Shown: positions 16,260 through 23,202 of the stretch, in pieces
Layout: every line of letters starts with the position of its first letter
Numbering within the stretch: position 1 is the first letter of the stretch
NCBI GenBank assembly: GCA_027451305.1
Contig: DAIDJQ010000019.1
Coordinates: 1-23,202 of the forward strand
Length of the DNA stretch: 23,202 bases
Direction of reading: 5' to 3'
DNA from: Cellulomonas sp.
GTDB taxonomy: Bacteria; Actinomycetota; Actinomycetes; Actinomycetales; Cellulomonadaceae
Program-made: the position numbers and the translations under genes
Notes under the pieces: model-generated
Databases searched by the model: none
What the model saw: only the letters and a program-made list of their open reading frames with translations
What the model was told of the DNA's origin: nothing

Positions 16260-16329
16260 TGGCCCCGGCCGGCGGCCGGGTGCCTGGACATCCTGCCCTG
16301 CCGGCACGGCACCGCGCTCACCCGGGGTC

Positions 16330-16358
16330 TTGCACGATTTAGCTAATGGCATTAGCTT
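16330..16358 (+). promoter_or_regulatory. Promoter with embedded operator for the hydrolase-tetR pair
   Basis: TTGCAC (16330-16335) and TAGCTT (16353-16358) form a -35/-10 pair with the ideal 17-base spacer. Seven bases separate the -10 from the ATG at 16366, so transcription should start at the A of the start codon. Inside lies the perfect inverted repeat AGCTAAT-GGC-ATTAGCT (16341-16357), covering the spacer and most of the -10. This is the expected place for the operator of the TetR regulator encoded second in the unit. Confidence 0.7.
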
Positions 16359-16365
16359 TCCCGTC

Positions 16366-17253
16366 ATGACGAACCAGTTCGAGCGTCTCGACCGGCCCGA
16401 GGGCCGCATCGCCTACACGGTCGACGGCCCGGACGCCGGCCCTCTCGTCGTCCTGGTGCCAGGCATGGGAGACCTGCGCGGCACCTTCCGGGACCTCGTC
16501 GCACCGCTGGTCGCAGCCGGCTACCGGACGGCCGTCACCGACCTGCGCGGCCACGGCGACTCGGATACCACGTTCACCGTGCACGGCGACCCTGCGACCG
16601 GCGCCGACGTGATCGCCCTCGTCGAGCACCTCGGCGGCCCCGCGGTGCTCCTCGGCAGCTCGATGGGCGCCGCCTCGGTCGCCTGGGCGGCCGCCGAGCG
16701 TCCCGACCTCGTCGTCGGGCTGGTGCTGTCCGGGCCCTTGCTGCGCAACCCGTCGGCGAGCCCCCTGACGGAGTCGCTGCTGCGGCTGGCGTACCGGGTC
16801 CTCTTCGTGCTCCCGTGGGGTGCCGCCGTCTGGGCCCGCTACTACCGCGACCCGCTCAGCCGCGGCCGCCGTGCTCCGTGGCTGGACGAGCACATCGCCG
16901 CCGTCCGCGCCGCGATGGACGATCGGGCACACCTGCGCCAGTTCCGCCGGCTCACGGTCCGGCTGACCCACGCGCCGGTCGAGGCGCGCCTCGCCGACGT
17001 GCACGTGCCGGTGCTGGCGTTCGTCGGCCGCCGCGACCCCGACCTGCACGACCCCGCCGCCGAGGCCGCCTGGATCGAGCAGACGCTGGACGCGCGGTCG
17101 GTGCTCCTCGAGGACGTCGCCCACTACCCGCACCACCAGGCACCCGAGGTCATGGCGCCGGCCACGATCGACTGGCTCGCGCAGCGCTCGCGGGACGAGA
17201 CCGGTCGGTTCGTCCATGCCGGCGAGCGCCGGCCCGGCTCGGCGGAGCGCTGA
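16366..17253 (+). CDS. Alpha/beta hydrolase (TetR-linked)
   Basis: This soluble alpha/beta-hydrolase-fold enzyme has 295 residues and no signal peptide. The nucleophile elbow is GSSMG with S99. The oxyanion-side motif is VPGMGD (about 31-36), and TDLRGHGDSD follows at about 58-67. The likely acid is D224 in GRRDPDLHD and the likely general base is H253 in VAHYPHH. The substrate is unknown; esterase, lactonase and C-C hydrolase activities share this fold. The ATG at 16366 has no ribosome binding site, consistent with leaderless translation. The tetR gene starts 1 base after its stop, so the two form an operon, and the substrate or product of the enzyme may be the ligand of the regulator. Confidence 0.9.
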   Translation: MTNQFERLDRPEGRIAYTVDGPDAGPLVVLVPGMGDLRGTFRDLVAPLVAAGYRTAVTDLRGHGDSDTTFTVHGDPATGADVIALVEHLGGPAVLLGSSMGAASVAWAAAERPDLVVGLVLSGPLLRNPSASPLTESLLRLAYRVLFVLPWGAAVWARYYRDPLSRGRRAPWLDEHIAAVRAAMDDRAHLRQFRRLTVRLTHAPVEARLADVHVPVLAFVGRRDPDLHDPAAEAAWIEQTLDARSVLLEDVAHYPHHQAPEVMAPATIDWLAQRSRDETGRFVHAGERRPGSAER

Positions 17254-17254
17254 C

Positions 17255-17848
17255 GTGCCGCGCGCGGGACTGGACCACGAGGCCGTCGTCGCCCTCGCCC
17301 TCGCGGTGGTGGACGACGGCGGACCCGCCGGCTTCGCCGACCTCACGCTGGCGGCCGTCGCCCAGCGGGCGCACGTCGCCGTGCCGAGCCTCTACAAGCA
17401 CGTCGCGGGGCTGCCCGCGCTGCGCCGCGAGGTGGCGTGCCGGTGCGTGGACCAGCTGACCGGGGCGCTCGAGGGTGCGCTCATCGGCCTGCACGGCGCC
17501 GACGCGCTCACGGCCATCGCCTGGGCGGTCCGCCGGTTCGCCCACGACCACGCCGGTCGGTACGCCGCCACGCAGACGGACTTCGCCGCCGGTCGTCCGG
17601 ACGCCGCCCTGCAGGCCGCAGCCGCGCGGACGGTGGCCGTCGTGGCCCGGGTCGTGGAGGAGATCGGCGTCCCGCCGGAGCGACACGTGGACGCCGTTCG
17701 CGCGGTGCGGTCGGCGGTGCACGGGTTCGTCGTGCTCGAGGCCGGCGGCGGCTTCGGGATGCCGGACGACCTCGAGGTCAGCTTCGACTACCTGGTGACC
17801 GGGCTCGTCGGGGCGCTGGCCAGGACGTCGGCGAACCAGCGCAGCTGA
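17255..17848 (+). CDS. TetR-family transcriptional regulator (WHG-type C-terminal domain likely)
   Basis: This 197-residue one-component regulator has a helix-turn-helix at about residues 25-58 (FADLTLAAVAQRAHVAVPSLYKHVAGLPALR), where SLYKHV is the usual recognition-helix end. The rest is a helical ligand-binding domain containing AVHGFVVLEAGGGFGMPDD, which resembles the TetR WHG class. The GTG start at 17255 follows the hydrolase stop by a single base, with GGCGGAG upstream acting as ribosome binding site. It probably represses its own operon through the inverted repeat at 16341-16357. Its last 61 bases overlap the convergent esterase gene. Confidence 0.9.
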   Translation: MPRAGLDHEAVVALALAVVDDGGPAGFADLTLAAVAQRAHVAVPSLYKHVAGLPALRREVACRCVDQLTGALEGALIGLHGADALTAIAWAVRRFAHDHAGRYAATQTDFAAGRPDAALQAAAARTVAVVARVVEEIGVPPERHVDAVRAVRSAVHGFVVLEAGGGFGMPDDLEVSFDYLVTGLVGALARTSANQRS

Positions 17849-18804
17849 CGGTCGAGCTGGTACCCCAGCCCGCCCTCGTGCTGGTTGAACTCGTAGACCT
17901 CGATGTCCCGCGCAGGGCGTGCACCGACCGCCAGGTCTCCGTAGCGGTTGTGGGCCGCGAAGACCGTGGACGGCGGGCACGTCTGGTCCCGGAGCGCGAC
18001 GGAGAACAGCGCCGGGGCCGATGCCCGCCGGCCCAGGTGCACGCCGTCGACGTAGGACAGCGTGCGCAGCACCTGGTCCACCTGGTCGCGGTGCACGGCC
18101 AGGTACTGCACCACCTCGCCGTACGGGAAGGCGTCGGTGACGGCCAGGGCCCGAGGGAAGTGGCAGAGGAACGGCACGTCGGCCATGACGCCGACCAGGT
18201 CGTCGGCCAGCCCGGAAGCCGCCAGCGCGAGGCCACCGCCCTGGCTGGCTCCGAGCACGCCGACCCGGGTCGGGTCCACCCACGGCACTGCGCGTGCCGC
18301 GTCGACCGCCCGCACCGCGTCCGTGATCAGCCGCCGGTAGTAGTACCCCGCGGGGTCGAGGATGCCGCGGGTCATCACGCCGTTCGCGGCCGGGCCGCTG
18401 CCGCCCGGGTCCGGGGTGTGGCCACCGGTCCCCCAGGTGGATCCCTGTCCGCGGGTGTCCATCAGCAGGTGCACGTACCCGGCCGCAGCCCACGCGAGGT
18501 GCTCGTGCGCGAACCCTCGGCCGCCGCCGTACCCGAGGTACTCGACGACGGCCGGCAGCGGCGCCCGCGCACCTGCGGGACGGGTCACCCATGCCCGCAC
18601 CGGGTCGCCGCCGAACCCGGCGAACGTCACGTCCAGGGTCTCGACCAGGGTCAGGCCCGTGTCCACCGGCTCGGCCACCAGCGCCAGGTCGTGGCTTCGC
18701 GCCTCGGCCAGCGTGCCCGCCCAGAAGTCGTCCAGGTCCGCGGGCTCGTCCAGCTCGGGCAGGTAGGTCGCCAGCTCCGGCAGGGACAGGTCGAAGATCG
18801 CCAC
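17788..18804 (-). CDS. Acetylxylan esterase / cephalosporin-C deacetylase (CE7 family)
   Basis: This enzyme removes acetyl groups from xylo-oligosaccharides and related acetyl esters, usually as a cytoplasmic hexamer. All CE7 hallmarks are visible: RGQG (about 118-121), GASQGG with the nucleophile S187, the acid D273 in LRDQTCPPST, and the HE motif with H309 (NQHEGG). The N-terminal FDLSLPEL block and DLDDFW are also typical. The 338-residue length is slightly above the usual 320. There is no signal peptide, so it would act on imported oligosaccharides. The GTG at 18802-18804 follows a GAGGAG ribosome binding site. No xylan-use genes are adjacent. Its 3' end runs 61 bases into the convergent tetR gene. 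Confidence 0.92.
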   Translation of the reverse strand: MAIFDLSLPELATYLPELDEPADLDDFWAGTLAEARSHDLALVAEPVDTGLTLVETLDVTFAGFGGDPVRAWVTRPAGARAPLPAVVEYLGYGGGRGFAHEHLAWAAAGYVHLLMDTRGQGSTWGTGGHTPDPGGSGPAANGVMTRGILDPAGYYYRRLITDAVRAVDAARAVPWVDPTRVGVLGASQGGGLALAASGLADDLVGVMADVPFLCHFPRALAVTDAFPYGEVVQYLAVHRDQVDQVLRTLSYVDGVHLGRRASAPALFSVALRDQTCPPSTVFAAHNRYGDLAVGARPARDIEVYEFNQHEGGLGYQLDRQLRWFADVLASAPTSPVTR

Positions 18805-18884
18805 GATGCTCCTCGTCTCGCGCGCGCCGCCCCGGCACGACGGGGACGAGGGTAGGGCACCGGTGGACGCAGCCGCCGGGCCGG

Positions 18885-20291
18885 TCAGCGCGCCAGGAAC
18901 CCCAGCAGGTCGTGCCGGGTGACCACCCCGACGGGCTGCCCGTCCTGCACCACCATCAGGGCGTCCGCGCCCTGCAGCGCGGCCCGCGCCGTGTCCACCG
19001 GCTCCCCCGCGCCGATCAGCGGCAGCGGCGGCGACATGTGCCGGTCCACCCGGTCCGCGAGCGCCGCGGAGCCGCCGAACACGGCGTCGAGCAGCCCGCG
19101 CTCGCTCACGGACCCGGCCACCTCGCCGATCTTCACCGGCGGCTCAGCACCGACCACCGGCAGCTGCGACACCCCGTACTCGCGCATGATCTCGATCGCG
19201 TCCCGCACCGTCTCCGTCGGGTGGGTGTGCACCAGGTCCGGCATCGCGCCGGCCTTGGTCCGCAGCACGTCGGCCACGGTGGCACCCTCCCCCGCGGCGA
19301 GGAACCCGTACGAGCGCATCCAGGAGTCGTTGAAGATCTTCGACAGGTACCCGCGCCCGCCGTCGGGGAGCAGCACGACGACCACGGCGCGCGAGGCCGC
19401 CACCGGGTCCTCGTCCTGCAGCCGCCGCGCCACCCGCAGCGCCGCCTCGACGGCCATCCCGGACGAGCCGCCCACCAGCAGCGCCTCCTCGCGCGCCAGG
19501 CGGCGGGTCATCGCGAACGAGTCCGCATCGGACACGGGGACGATCTCGTCGGGCACCGACGGGTCGTAGGCGCGCGGCCAGAAGTCCTCGCCCACGCCTT
19601 CGACGAGGTAGGGGCGCCCGTCACCGCCGGAGTACACCGACCCGGCCGGGTCCGCCCCCACCACCACCACACGGCCCCCGCGCTCCGCCGGCCGGTCAGC
19701 CGAGACGTCGTGCAGGTAGCGCCCTGTACCGGTGATGGTCCCACCGGTGCCGACGCCGGCGACGAAGTGCGTGATCGCGTGCTCCGTGCCGTCCCAGATC
19801 TCCGGCCCGGTGCTCGCGTAGTGGCTCGCAGGGCCGTTCGGGTTGGAGTACTGGTCCGGCTTCCACGCACCCTCGATCTCGCGCACGAGGCGGTCGGAGA
19901 CGGAGTAGTACGACTCCGGGTGGTCCGGCGGCACCGCGGTCGGGGTGACGACCACCTCGGCGCCGTACGCGCGCAGCACGTCGCGCTTGTCCTGGCTGAC
20001 CTTGTCCGGGCAGACGAACACGCAGCGGTACCCCTTGCGCTGCGCGACCAGCGCCAGCCCCACCCCGGTGTTCCCGCTGGTCGGCTCGACGATCGTGCCG
20101 CCGGGACGCAGGGCCCCGGACTCCTCGGCCGCCGCGATCATCCGGGCCGCGATGCGGTCCTTCACCGAGCCGCCCGGGTTGAGGTACTCGACCTTGGCCA
20201 GGACGGTCGCGGACAGGCCGCGGGTCACGGCCGAGAGGCGGACCAGCGGGGTGCTGCCGACGAGCTCGGAGATGTGCTGGGCGTACGTCAC
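18885..20291 (-). CDS. cbs: Cystathionine beta-synthase with C-terminal CBS domain pair
   Basis: This PLP enzyme condenses serine (or an activated serine) with homocysteine to form cystathionine, the first step of reverse transsulfuration. The PLP lysine is K44 in NPGGSVKDR; TSGNTG is at 71-76 and GTGGT at 181-185. GGSSGMAVEAAL and LLPDGGRGYLSKIFNDSWM are characteristic of CBS. Residues from about 335 to 468 form the two CBS motifs of a Bateman module (HPTETVRDAIEIMREYGVSQLPVV and the C-terminal DALMVVQDGQPVGVVTRHDLL). No N-terminal heme-binding region is present. The GTG at 20289-20291 has an AGAAGG ribosome binding site. A cysteine synthase is less likely because it would lack the Bateman module. 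Confidence 0.94.
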   Translation of the reverse strand: MTYAQHISELVGSTPLVRLSAVTRGLSATVLAKVEYLNPGGSVKDRIAARMIAAAEESGALRPGGTIVEPTSGNTGVGLALVAQRKGYRCVFVCPDKVSQDKRDVLRAYGAEVVVTPTAVPPDHPESYYSVSDRLVREIEGAWKPDQYSNPNGPASHYASTGPEIWDGTEHAITHFVAGVGTGGTITGTGRYLHDVSADRPAERGGRVVVVGADPAGSVYSGGDGRPYLVEGVGEDFWPRAYDPSVPDEIVPVSDADSFAMTRRLAREEALLVGGSSGMAVEAALRVARRLQDEDPVAASRAVVVVLLPDGGRGYLSKIFNDSWMRSYGFLAAGEGATVADVLRTKAGAMPDLVHTHPTETVRDAIEIMREYGVSQLPVVGAEPPVKIGEVAGSVSERGLLDAVFGGSAALADRVDRHMSPPLPLIGAGEPVDTARAALQGADALMVVQDGQPVGVVTRHDLLGFLAR

Positions 20292-20306
20292 CGGGTCACC
20301 TTCTCA

Positions 20307-20322
20307 TCGCGACTCGTCGCGA
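20307..20322. repeat. TCGCGA-CTCG-TCGCGA inverted repeat in the cbs leader
   Basis: TCGCGA occurs at 20307-20312 and 20317-20322 with the 4-base spacer CTCG. Each half is itself palindromic, so it is both a direct and an inverted repeat. It lies 15 bases upstream of the cbs start, adjoining the ribosome binding site, where a bound protein or hairpin could affect cbs expression. Chance in GC-rich DNA is possible. Confidence 0.3.
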
Positions 20323-20523
20323 GCGACGACCTCGGGCAGCCGGCCGGACCGCGGCCGCGCGCGGGCGGGCAACCCGACGAGGACCGCCCGACGATCTCGT
20401 CGGCCGAACCGCCCCCACGGCACCACGCCGTCCCCTACGGTCTTCTGGGGTCGTCGAGCGGTCGGCACGTTCCGCAGGTCTCCGACCCCGGTGACATCAC
20501 ACGGCGATGCGGACGGGACGGCG

Positions 20524-21471
20524 ATGATCGAGGCGCAGGGCCTGACCAAGCGGTACGGGCACACCACCGCGGTGGACGGTGCGACGTTCACCGTCCGGCC
20601 CGGACGGGTCACCGGGTTCCTGGGTCCCAACGGGGCCGGGAAGTCCACCACGATGCGGCTGATCGTCGGGCTCGACAGCCCGACCGCCGGCGACGTGACC
20701 GTCAACGGCAAGCACTACGCCGAGCACCGGTCGCCGCTCACCGAGGTCGGCGCGCTGCTCGAGGCCCGTGCCGTGCACCCCGGCCGCACGGCACGCGGCC
20801 ACCTGCGGGCGATGGCTGCGACGCACGGCATCGGCGACCGTCGCGTGGACGAGGTGATCGAGCTGACCGGCCTCGGCGCCGTCGCCGGCAAGCGGGTCGG
20901 CGGCTTCTCCCTCGGCATGAACCAACGGCTCGGCGTCGCTGTGGCCCTGCTCGGCGACCCGCACACCCTGATCCTCGACGAGCCGGTGAACGGCCTCGAC
21001 CCCGAGGGCGTCATCTGGGTCCGCACCCTGGTGAAGTACCTCGCGTCGCAGGGCCGCACGGTGTTCCTGTCCTCGCACCTGATGAGCGAGATGGCGGTGA
21101 CGGCCGACCACATCATCGTGATCGGCCGCGGCCGGATCATTGCGGACGCCCCCGTGGACCAGGTGGTCTCCGGCGCCACGCGCTCCACGGTCCGCGTGCG
21201 CAGCCCGCAGGCGACGGCACTGGCCGAGGCGCTGCGCAGCGCCGGCACCACCGTCGAGAGCTCCGAACCAGGGGTGCTCCAGGTGGTCGGTGCCACCTCG
21301 GAGGCGGTCGGTGAGCTCGCCGCCGCGCAGGGCATCGTGCTGCACGAGCTCACCCCGGTGAGCGGCTCCCTCGAGGACGCCTACCTGGCGTTGACCGCGG
21401 AGGAGGTCGAGTACCACTCCGGCGCCGCCGGCGCGGTGGCCGGGACCGACGCGCAGGAGGCACGGCGATGA
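20524..21471 (+). CDS. ABC transporter ATP-binding protein (ABC-2 exporter type)
   Basis: This nucleotide-binding subunit of an ABC-2 exporter has 315 residues. Walker A is GPNGAGKST (34-42), the signature is SLGMNQR (129-135), Walker B is LILDEPVNGLD (149-159) and the H-loop is SSH (183-185). The SLGM form of the signature is usual in the bacitracin/lantibiotic-type and Nod-type branch. About 90 C-terminal residues form an accessory domain after the ATPase core. The ATG at 20524 follows the purine-rich GGGACGG. A TACGGT hexamer at 20436-20441 is a possible -10. The gene overlaps the permease gene by ATGA, so the two are translated together. The substrate is unknown. Confidence 0.93.
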   Translation: MIEAQGLTKRYGHTTAVDGATFTVRPGRVTGFLGPNGAGKSTTMRLIVGLDSPTAGDVTVNGKHYAEHRSPLTEVGALLEARAVHPGRTARGHLRAMAATHGIGDRRVDEVIELTGLGAVAGKRVGGFSLGMNQRLGVAVALLGDPHTLILDEPVNGLDPEGVIWVRTLVKYLASQGRTVFLSSHLMSEMAVTADHIIVIGRGRIIADAPVDQVVSGATRSTVRVRSPQATALAEALRSAGTTVESSEPGVLQVVGATSEAVGELAAAQGIVLHELTPVSGSLEDAYLALTAEEVEYHSGAAGAVAGTDAQEARR

Positions 21472-22325
21472 GCACGACGACGACCACCCCGCAGACCGCA
21501 CCGGCCGGGTTGCGGCTGACCCCCGGGCACGTCCTGCGGTCCGAGTGGCTGAAGTTCTGGACGGTGCGCTCGACGTACTGGACGCTGGCGTTGACGGCCG
21601 TCGTGTTCGTCGGTCTGGTGACCATCGTCTCGACGGCCCTGCGGAGCGCCGGCTCCTCCATGCAGGAGGCGACCGGCGGCTACCCCGCGCTGATCCCGCT
21701 GACCGCCGGGACGCAGCTCGCCATGATCCCGCTGGCGGTGCTCGGCGTGCTGACCGTCACCTCGGAGTACAGCACCGGCATGATCCGGGCCAGCCTCACC
21801 GCGGTGCCCACCCGGCTGCCGGTCCTGTGGGCCAAGGCCCTCGTCGTCCTCGTCGTCACCCTCGTGCTCACCACGGCGACCGTGGTGACCAGCGCAGCAC
21901 TCGCCTCCGCGATCCTGCACTCGAAGGGCGGCAGCCTGCACGCCGGTGACCCGCAGGTCCAGCGCATCGTCCTCGGAACCGCGCTCTACCTGACCGCGAC
22001 CACCTTGTTCGCGTTCGCGCTCGGCGCGCTGCTGCGGCACTCGGCGGCGGCGCTCGGCGTGGTCCTCACGTTCCTGCTGGTGCTGGAGAACGTCATCAGC
22101 GCGCTGGGCCAGTTCGCCTGGAAGCCGCTGCAGCACGTCACGCCGTTCCTGCCGTCGTCCGCCGGCAGCCGGCTGACGATGACGGAGGAGCAGATCAGCG
22201 CCGCCAACCAGGCGAACATCTACCACGTGCACCTCACGGCCTGGCAGGGCTACGGGGTGCTGGTGGCGTGGGTGGTCGTGATCCTGGCGTTCGCCGCCAT
22301 GCGGCTGCGCACCCGGGACGCCTGA
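21468..22325 (+). CDS. ABC-2 type transporter permease
   Basis: This 285-residue membrane subunit is the partner of the ATPase encoded immediately upstream (4-base ATGA overlap). It begins with a cytoplasmic RSEWLKFWTVRSTYWTL amphipathic segment typical of ABC-2 permeases. About six hydrophobic helices follow, near residues 38-58, 85-105, 120-150, 165-190, 193-213 and 260-280. The TSEYSTGMIRASL motif between helices 2 and 3 is conserved in this group. The pair has no extracytoplasmic binding protein, as expected for export. Drug, lipid or peptide export are all possible. Confidence 0.9.
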   Translation: MSTTTTTPQTAPAGLRLTPGHVLRSEWLKFWTVRSTYWTLALTAVVFVGLVTIVSTALRSAGSSMQEATGGYPALIPLTAGTQLAMIPLAVLGVLTVTSEYSTGMIRASLTAVPTRLPVLWAKALVVLVVTLVLTTATVVTSAALASAILHSKGGSLHAGDPQVQRIVLGTALYLTATTLFAFALGALLRHSAAALGVVLTFLLVLENVISALGQFAWKPLQHVTPFLPSSAGSRLTMTEEQISAANQANIYHVHLTAWQGYGVLVAWVVVILAFAAMRLRTRDA

Positions 22326-22344
22326 ACCGAGGTCGAGGCGGGGC

Positions 22345-23202
22345 TCACACCTCGCCGAGCGCCTCCTCCGGCGTCAGCTCCACGGCTCGGGCGCCGCGGT
22401 CCCAGCGGGACCAGAGCACTCGTTCGCCGACCGCCCGGGCCATCACGTGGCTGGTCAGCAGGAACACCACCACACCGGTGCCGAGCACCACCACGGCCAC
22501 CCAGAACGGCGCCTTCAGCCCGACGTGCTCGGCGACCAGACCCGAGATCACCGGAGCCGGGGCTGCGAACCCCCAGCGCACCAGGTTGAACGCCCCGGTG
22601 GTGGACCGGCGGTCCGGGAGGCCGGTCGCCAGGGCCAGGTCGGTGAGGTTGGCGTTGCAGATGCCCATGCAGATGCCCGCCACCACCAGCACCACGATCG
22701 ACACGAGGGTGCTGCCGGACACGGCGAGGCCCACCAGCGCACCGGTCAGCACCAGCACGGCCAGCCCGACGGTCGCCACGGCGCCGATGCGGTGCGCGAG
22801 CCGGTGGCCGACCACCAGGATGCCGAACGCCAGCCCGATGCCCCAGGCCGTGAACACCAGGCCGAGCGGCACCACCGAGAGGTGCAGCGCCACCGGCGTG
22901 TAGCCCAGCACCACGAAGAACGCGAAGTTGTACGTGGCGGTCAGGGCGCACAGCGCGATGAAGGCCGGCTTGCGGTAGGACGCGACGACGTCGGTCAGAC
23001 GAAGCCGCGACGGCCGCTCGTCGGGATCCCGCAGCCGGGACACCGACATCGCGGCGGCGGCGACCATGAGCAGGCCGCAGGCCAGGAACGGCACCCGCCA
23101 GCTGATCTTGCCGAGCAGGCCGCCGATCAGCGGACCGACGGCGAACCCGAGCCCGACGCAGGTCTCGAACAGCTCCACCACCCACTCGCTGCGCCGCGCG
23201 AG
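22345..23202 (-). CDS. MFS transporter, 5' end beyond the window
   Basis: The frame stays open to the window edge, so the N-terminus is missing; 285 residues remain. An in-frame GTG at 23179-23181 is inside the conserved MFS sequence and is not the true start. The visible part begins near the end of helix 4 and contains the FAVGPLIGGLLG motif C of helix 5, the WRVPFLACGLL helix 6, a central loop, and six C-terminal helices ending near residue 260. Motif C points to an antiporter, probably a DHA1-type drug exporter, but this is inference. It converges on the ABC permease gene with only 19 bases between the stops and no clear hairpin. Confidence 0.85.
   Translation of the reverse strand, partial: LARRSEWVVELFETCVGLGFAVGPLIGGLLGKISWRVPFLACGLLMVAAAAMSVSRLRDPDERPSRLRLTDVVASYRKPAFIALCALTATYNFAFFVVLGYTPVALHLSVVPLGLVFTAWGIGLAFGILVVGHRLAHRIGAVATVGLAVLVLTGALVGLAVSGSTLVSIVVLVVAGICMGICNANLTDLALATGLPDRRSTTGAFNLVRWGFAAPAPVISGLVAEHVGLKAPFWVAVVVLGTGVVVFLLTSHVMARAVGERVLWSRWDRGARAVELTPEEALGEV

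Noticed and set aside
20902..20930. ABC signature SLGMN instead of LSGGQ in the ATPase
   Set aside because: This variant is normal for the ABC-2 exporter branch and does not suggest a defective protein.
1..23202. Defence island, phage, integrative element or CRISPR
   Set aside because: No integrase, transposase, repeat array, tRNA attachment site or composition shift was seen; nearly all genes are recognisable core or common transport functions.

Overview
The window is very GC-rich chromosomal DNA from an actinobacterium. It carries mycothiol S-conjugate amidase (Mca), a PIN-PhoH protein, a DUF4307 protein, a LigB-type ATP-dependent ligase and many GTG starts. The gene set and a CE7 acetyl esterase would suit a cellulomonad or related plant-polymer-degrading micrococcalean genus, but the genus is inferred, not shown. 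No phage, transposon, CRISPR, tRNA or rRNA was seen. The region looks like ordinary core chromosome.

Left part (1-6328): the last 27 codons of an unknown gene, then fumC (+), a DHA2-type 14-TM drug exporter (-), phoH2 (-) and a short cis-prenyltransferase (-). fumC and the exporter converge on a strong 12-bp hairpin, and phoH2 ends in a 14-bp hairpin. Middle part (6329-13975): trhA/hemolysin III (+), diverging from the prenyltransferase over a palindrome that carries a -10-like hexamer on each strand. Next is a minus-strand unit mca -> small membrane protein -> nitrilase-family amidase. A DUF4307 gene (+), greA (-), a coupled pair metB -> ilvA (-) and msrA (+) follow. Much of this gene set is also clustered in Mycobacterium tuberculosis around Rv1077-Rv1098 (cbs, metB, greA, DUF4307, mca, Rv1083, hemolysin III, Z-FPP synthase, phoH2, fumC), so it is an old actinobacterial neighbourhood; the comparison is from memory.

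Right part (13976-23202): ligB (+) converges with an FKBP peptidyl-prolyl isomerase (-) over a terminator hairpin. An alpha/beta hydrolase-TetR pair (+) starts from a promoter with a perfect inverted repeat between and over its -35 and -10 boxes, and probably makes a leaderless mRNA. A CE7 acetylxylan/cephalosporin-C esterase (-) overlaps the TetR gene tail to tail. Cystathionine beta-synthase (-), an ABC-2 ATPase/permease pair (+) and a truncated MFS gene (-) complete the window.

Functional theme: sulfur amino acid and thiol chemistry recurs (cystathionine gamma-synthase, cystathionine beta-synthase, threonine deaminase, Mca, MsrA), mixed with housekeeping and export genes. I found no convincing new multi-gene system. 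The points most worth a second look are the two palindromic promoters, the small membrane protein coupled to mca, and a set of likely leaderless starts.
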